DNA from: Streptomonospora litoralis
GTDB taxonomy: Bacteria; Actinomycetota; Actinomycetes; Streptosporangiales; Streptosporangiaceae
Length of the DNA stretch: 64,000 nucleotides
Reading direction: 5' to 3'
Assembly: GCF_004323735.1 (NCBI RefSeq)
Contig: NZ_CP036455.1
Location: forward strand, 5,660,193-5,724,192
The notes under the pieces were generated by a model. The model was not told the DNA's origin and made no database searches. It saw only the letters and a program-made list of their open reading frames with translations. The translations under genes were made by a program, and so were the position numbers. This document shows, piece after piece, positions 62,231 to 64,000 of this stretch. How positions within the stretch are numbered: position 1 is the first letter of the stretch; each line of letters opens with the position of its first letter.

Positions 62231-62536
62231 CTACTGCCCGGGCGGTTCCGGTGCGGTTCCCGGGTCGAACGACGCGCTCCCCCGCCCGGCGGCATCCCTA
62301 CGCGGGGGGACGGGATCCAGACCGCCGGGGTGGAACGGGTGGCAGCGGGCGATCCTGCGCGCGGCCAGCCACGACCCGCGCGGCGCGCCGTGCACGTGGA
62401 GTGCCTCCACCGCATAGGCGCTGCACGAGGGGAAGAAACGGCAGACAGGAGGCAGGAGCGGGCTGATGAAACGCTGGTATCCACGGATGGGCACCACCAG
62501 CGCTCTCGCCGCCCGAGTCGGTCGCTCCTCAGTCAT
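62231..62536 (-). CDS. yidD: Membrane protein insertion efficiency factor YidD
   Basis: 101 aa. [40 protein letters not shown] and [15 protein letters not shown] with three conserved cysteines are the YidD signature. The ATG overlaps the rnpA stop by four bases. The C-terminal 25 residues are disordered. Confidence 0.95.
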   Translation of the reverse strand: MTEERPTRAARALVVPIRGYQRFISPLLPPVCRFFPSCSAYAVEALHVHGAPRGSWLAARRIARCHPFHPGGLDPVPPRRDAAGRGSASFDPGTAPEPPGQ

Positions 62537-62964
62537 GAACCCGCCAGATCCCCGCCGCCGCGCCCGCTCTCCCGTGCACTCGACCCCTTGCGACGGCGTG
62601 TCGCATTCTTCCGAGGACGCATCGCCGCTGCGATGGCACCGTCGAGCTGCGCGGCCAACGTGTCGTATCCCAGGGACGCGGCCAGGGGTTTGGCCCGCAC
62701 TACTAGCAGGCTACCCGCCGGAAGATCCCCGAGCCGCGCCCGCATCAGGTGGCGGAGGCGCCGCTGCACCCGCTTGCGGACCACGGCCTTGCCCACCTGG
62801 CGGCCCACGGCGAAGCCGACGCGCGGCGCTGCTTCCGCCTGGGCCGAGTCGGCGGGCGCCGGCAGGAAGGCGACGCTGATCGCCTCGCGGCCGGCGCGCC
62901 GACCGGACCGCAGCACGGCGGAGAACTCGGTGCTGCGGCGCATACGGTTCTGGGGCGACAACAT
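62533..62964 (-). CDS. rnpA: Ribonuclease P protein component
   Basis: 143 aa. Core [40 protein letters not shown] and [20 protein letters not shown] carry the RNR-like basic helix of RNase P proteins. The tail after residue 115 is Arg/Gly-rich. ATG 62964, 90 nt after rpmH. Confidence 0.95.
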   Translation of the reverse strand: MLSPQNRMRRSTEFSAVLRSGRRAGREAISVAFLPAPADSAQAEAAPRVGFAVGRQVGKAVVRKRVQRRLRHLMRARLGDLPAGSLLVVRAKPLAASLGYDTLAAQLDGAIAAAMRPRKNATRRRKGSSARESGRGGGDLAGS

Positions 62965-62999
62965 CGGATCGGTCCTCGGCGGGGTGAACGCACAACGAA

Positions 63000-63027
63000 G
63001 GCCGGCTGCCGCAGGGGACAGCCGGCC
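63000..63027 (-). terminator. Hairpin between rpmH and rnpA (possible attenuator)
   Basis: A 9-bp perfect stem (GGCCGGCTG / CAGCCGGCC) with a ten-base loop in the 90-nt spacer. It may reduce read-through so that rpmH is made in excess over rnpA. Confidence 0.45.
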
Positions 63028-63054
63028 CGCTGATCGATCGGTCGACCGTGGCCG

Positions 63055-63198
63055 CTACTGGCTCACGGTCAGCCGCGCGCGCCCCTTCTTGCGGCGCGCT
63101 GCGACGACCGCGCGTCCGGCGCGGGTCCGCATCCGCAGCCGGAAGCCGTGGACCTTGGCGCGGCGCCGGTTGTTCGGCTGAAACGTACGCTTGCTCAC
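63055..63198 (-). CDS. rpmH: Large-subunit ribosomal protein bL34
   Basis: 47 aa, starting [20 protein letters not shown] after the GTG, then [20 protein letters not shown] and ending RLTVSQ. This is the invariant bL34 sequence. First gene of the rpmH-rnpA-yidD-yidC-jag cluster. Confidence 0.97.
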   Translation of the reverse strand: MSKRTFQPNNRRRAKVHGFRLRMRTRAGRAVVAARRKKGRARLTVSQ

Positions 63199-63402
63199 TG
63201 CAGGCTCCAGGGGCGTGTAATCGAAGTACTACGGCTGCCCCACGGCAGCGGGGCACGGGCGTCTGCGCTCGTTCGGGGCCGAGGGGCGTCCACCGGGAAA
63301 GGCGGTCCCGCGTCGGACGCGGGTGCCGCGGCACCGGAGGCCGCTGGAACGGGACGCCGGGCCTTCCCGCGAGCGCAGACTGATAGCGACCTAAGCATAT
63401 CG

Positions 63403-63431
63403 AACATACGGGCCGCCCTTGCACCGGTCAA
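63403..63431 (-). promoter_or_regulatory. Sigma-70-type promoter for rpmH
   Basis: On the minus strand TTGACC (63426-63431), 17 bp, TATGTT (63403-63408), close to the vegetative consensus, about 205 bp before the rpmH start. Confidence 0.7.
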
Positions 63432-63498
63432 ATCGATCCCCGCCGCCACCTGCCAGGACACCGGACCGGCGACCGCACAGCAGCGCCTTTCCCCAGCT

Positions 63499-63887
63499 TG
63501 TGGACAACCACACGGCCACGTTCTCCACAAGCTGTGCATCTGTGGGTGCCGCCCCTAAGCTGTGGATGACGCGCGAGCCGCGACCGGCGCCGCCGGCGGC
63601 CCTCCCCGGGGCGGTTTCCACAGCCCGTGAACACGCACTGCAACCACTGTGATCTGCGAATTGTGGATAACTCTCCATGCGCGGTGCGCATCTGCCAGGC
63701 TGTGCAAAACCCCGTGTACAACATGTGGATGATGCCCAGAAGCTGTGGAGGGACACCGTACCCGGCCCGATCCGGACGCCCACGCGCGGCGTTCCGTCGT
63801 ACACAACCGATCCACAGAACACCGCAGGTTACCCACAACAGACCGTGCCCGTTGTCTCGGCGCAGCCGGGTCCCACAGCCGTCCACA
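63499..63887. other. DnaA-box cluster before dnaA (oriC-associated region)
   Basis: Perfect boxes TGTGGACAA (63499-63507) and TGTGGATAA (63662-63670); near matches TTCTCCACA (63521), TGTGGATGA (63561 and 63724), GTTTCCACA (63614), CGATCCACA (63808), TTACCCACA (63829) and CCGTCCACA (63879). Lies in the 789-bp rpmH-dnaA space, the richest in A/T of the right part. In Streptomyces the main oriC is between dnaA and dnaN, outside this window, so this could be part of the origin or a dnaA autoregulatory region. Confidence 0.8.
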
Positions 63888-63987
63888 CAGCGGGGAGAAT
63901 GGAACGTCCGGCTCTCGTGCGGACATCCGCCGACGCGACCGAAGGCCCTACGGCGCATTGAGGAGACCAGTGAGAAGGGGACGAACC

Positions 63988-64000
63988 ATGGCAGGTCACC
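63988..64000 (+). CDS. dnaA: Probable start of dnaA (cut by window edge)
   Basis: ATG at 63988 reads MAGH before the edge, with AAGGGG seven bases upstream. Identity is inferred from gene order (rpmH, DnaA boxes, then dnaA). A GTG at 63970 with GGAG upstream is in frame and could be the real start. Confidence 0.6.

Overview
The window is about 64 kb of very GC-rich DNA from a high-GC Gram-positive actinobacterium. It covers the origin-proximal part of the chromosome. The block from 43.4 kb to the right edge (CCA-adding enzyme, DUF6049 protein, murJ x2, pseudokinase, sigM and its anti-sigma factor, trxB, trxA, parB, parA, rsmG, jag, yidC, yidD, rnpA, rpmH, DnaA-box region, probable start of dnaA) is the conserved actinobacterial gene order around dnaA. 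The DnaB class 3 intein, two tandem murJ genes and the overall gene content fit a member of the Streptosporangiales, perhaps Nocardiopsaceae. That assignment is an inference from gene order and protein character only.

Left part (0-27.6 kb) is accessory. It starts with an Lrp/AsnC-type regulator divergent from an oligopeptide-type ABC importer operon, in which one permease and one ATPase are fused, followed by an amidohydrolase. Two divergent STAS-domain genes follow. Next is a tandem array of five related four-helix membrane proteins of unknown function, two of them frameshifted. Then come two DHFR/RibD-like oxidoreductases, a frameshifted XRE/TPR regulator, tRNA-Ser(CGA), tadA with two TadA-associated proteins, upp, several small membrane or helical proteins, a RidA/HxlR divergent pair and a SRPBCC protein. 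A pentapeptide-repeat membrane protein closes the block. Three non-coding loci (9.2-9.5, 22.97-23.5, 24.3-24.7 kb) carry the same roughly 138-140 bp repeat. Between the last two lies a 56-bp perfect palindrome.

Middle part (27.6-43.3 kb) contains dnaB, interrupted in its Walker A motif by a 201-residue mini-intein with class 3 features. A dense cluster of DnaA boxes lies upstream of dnaB. It continues with a MATE transporter, a Tat-exported PGRP-like amidase, the rpsF-ssb-rpsR-rplI operon, a GT87-type glycosyltransferase coupled to a bifunctional class A PBP, a PadR regulator with inositol-3-phosphate synthase, a proline-rich membrane protein and an MFS transporter.

Right part (43.4-64 kb) is the core block. 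Cell-wall functions (two MurJ flippases, a membrane pseudokinase) lead by overlapping genes into sigM and its zinc anti-sigma factor. trxBA follows, with a sigma-R-like promoter. parS sites are scattered through the parAB region, and a 60-bp perfect palindrome has parS-like ends. A very good sigma-70-type promoter points into rpmH-rnpA-yidD-yidC-jag, and about nine DnaA boxes fill the space before dnaA.

Three apparent single-base frameshifts lie between 10.9 and 14.8 kb. They may be real decay or consensus errors, and should be checked before biological conclusions are drawn.
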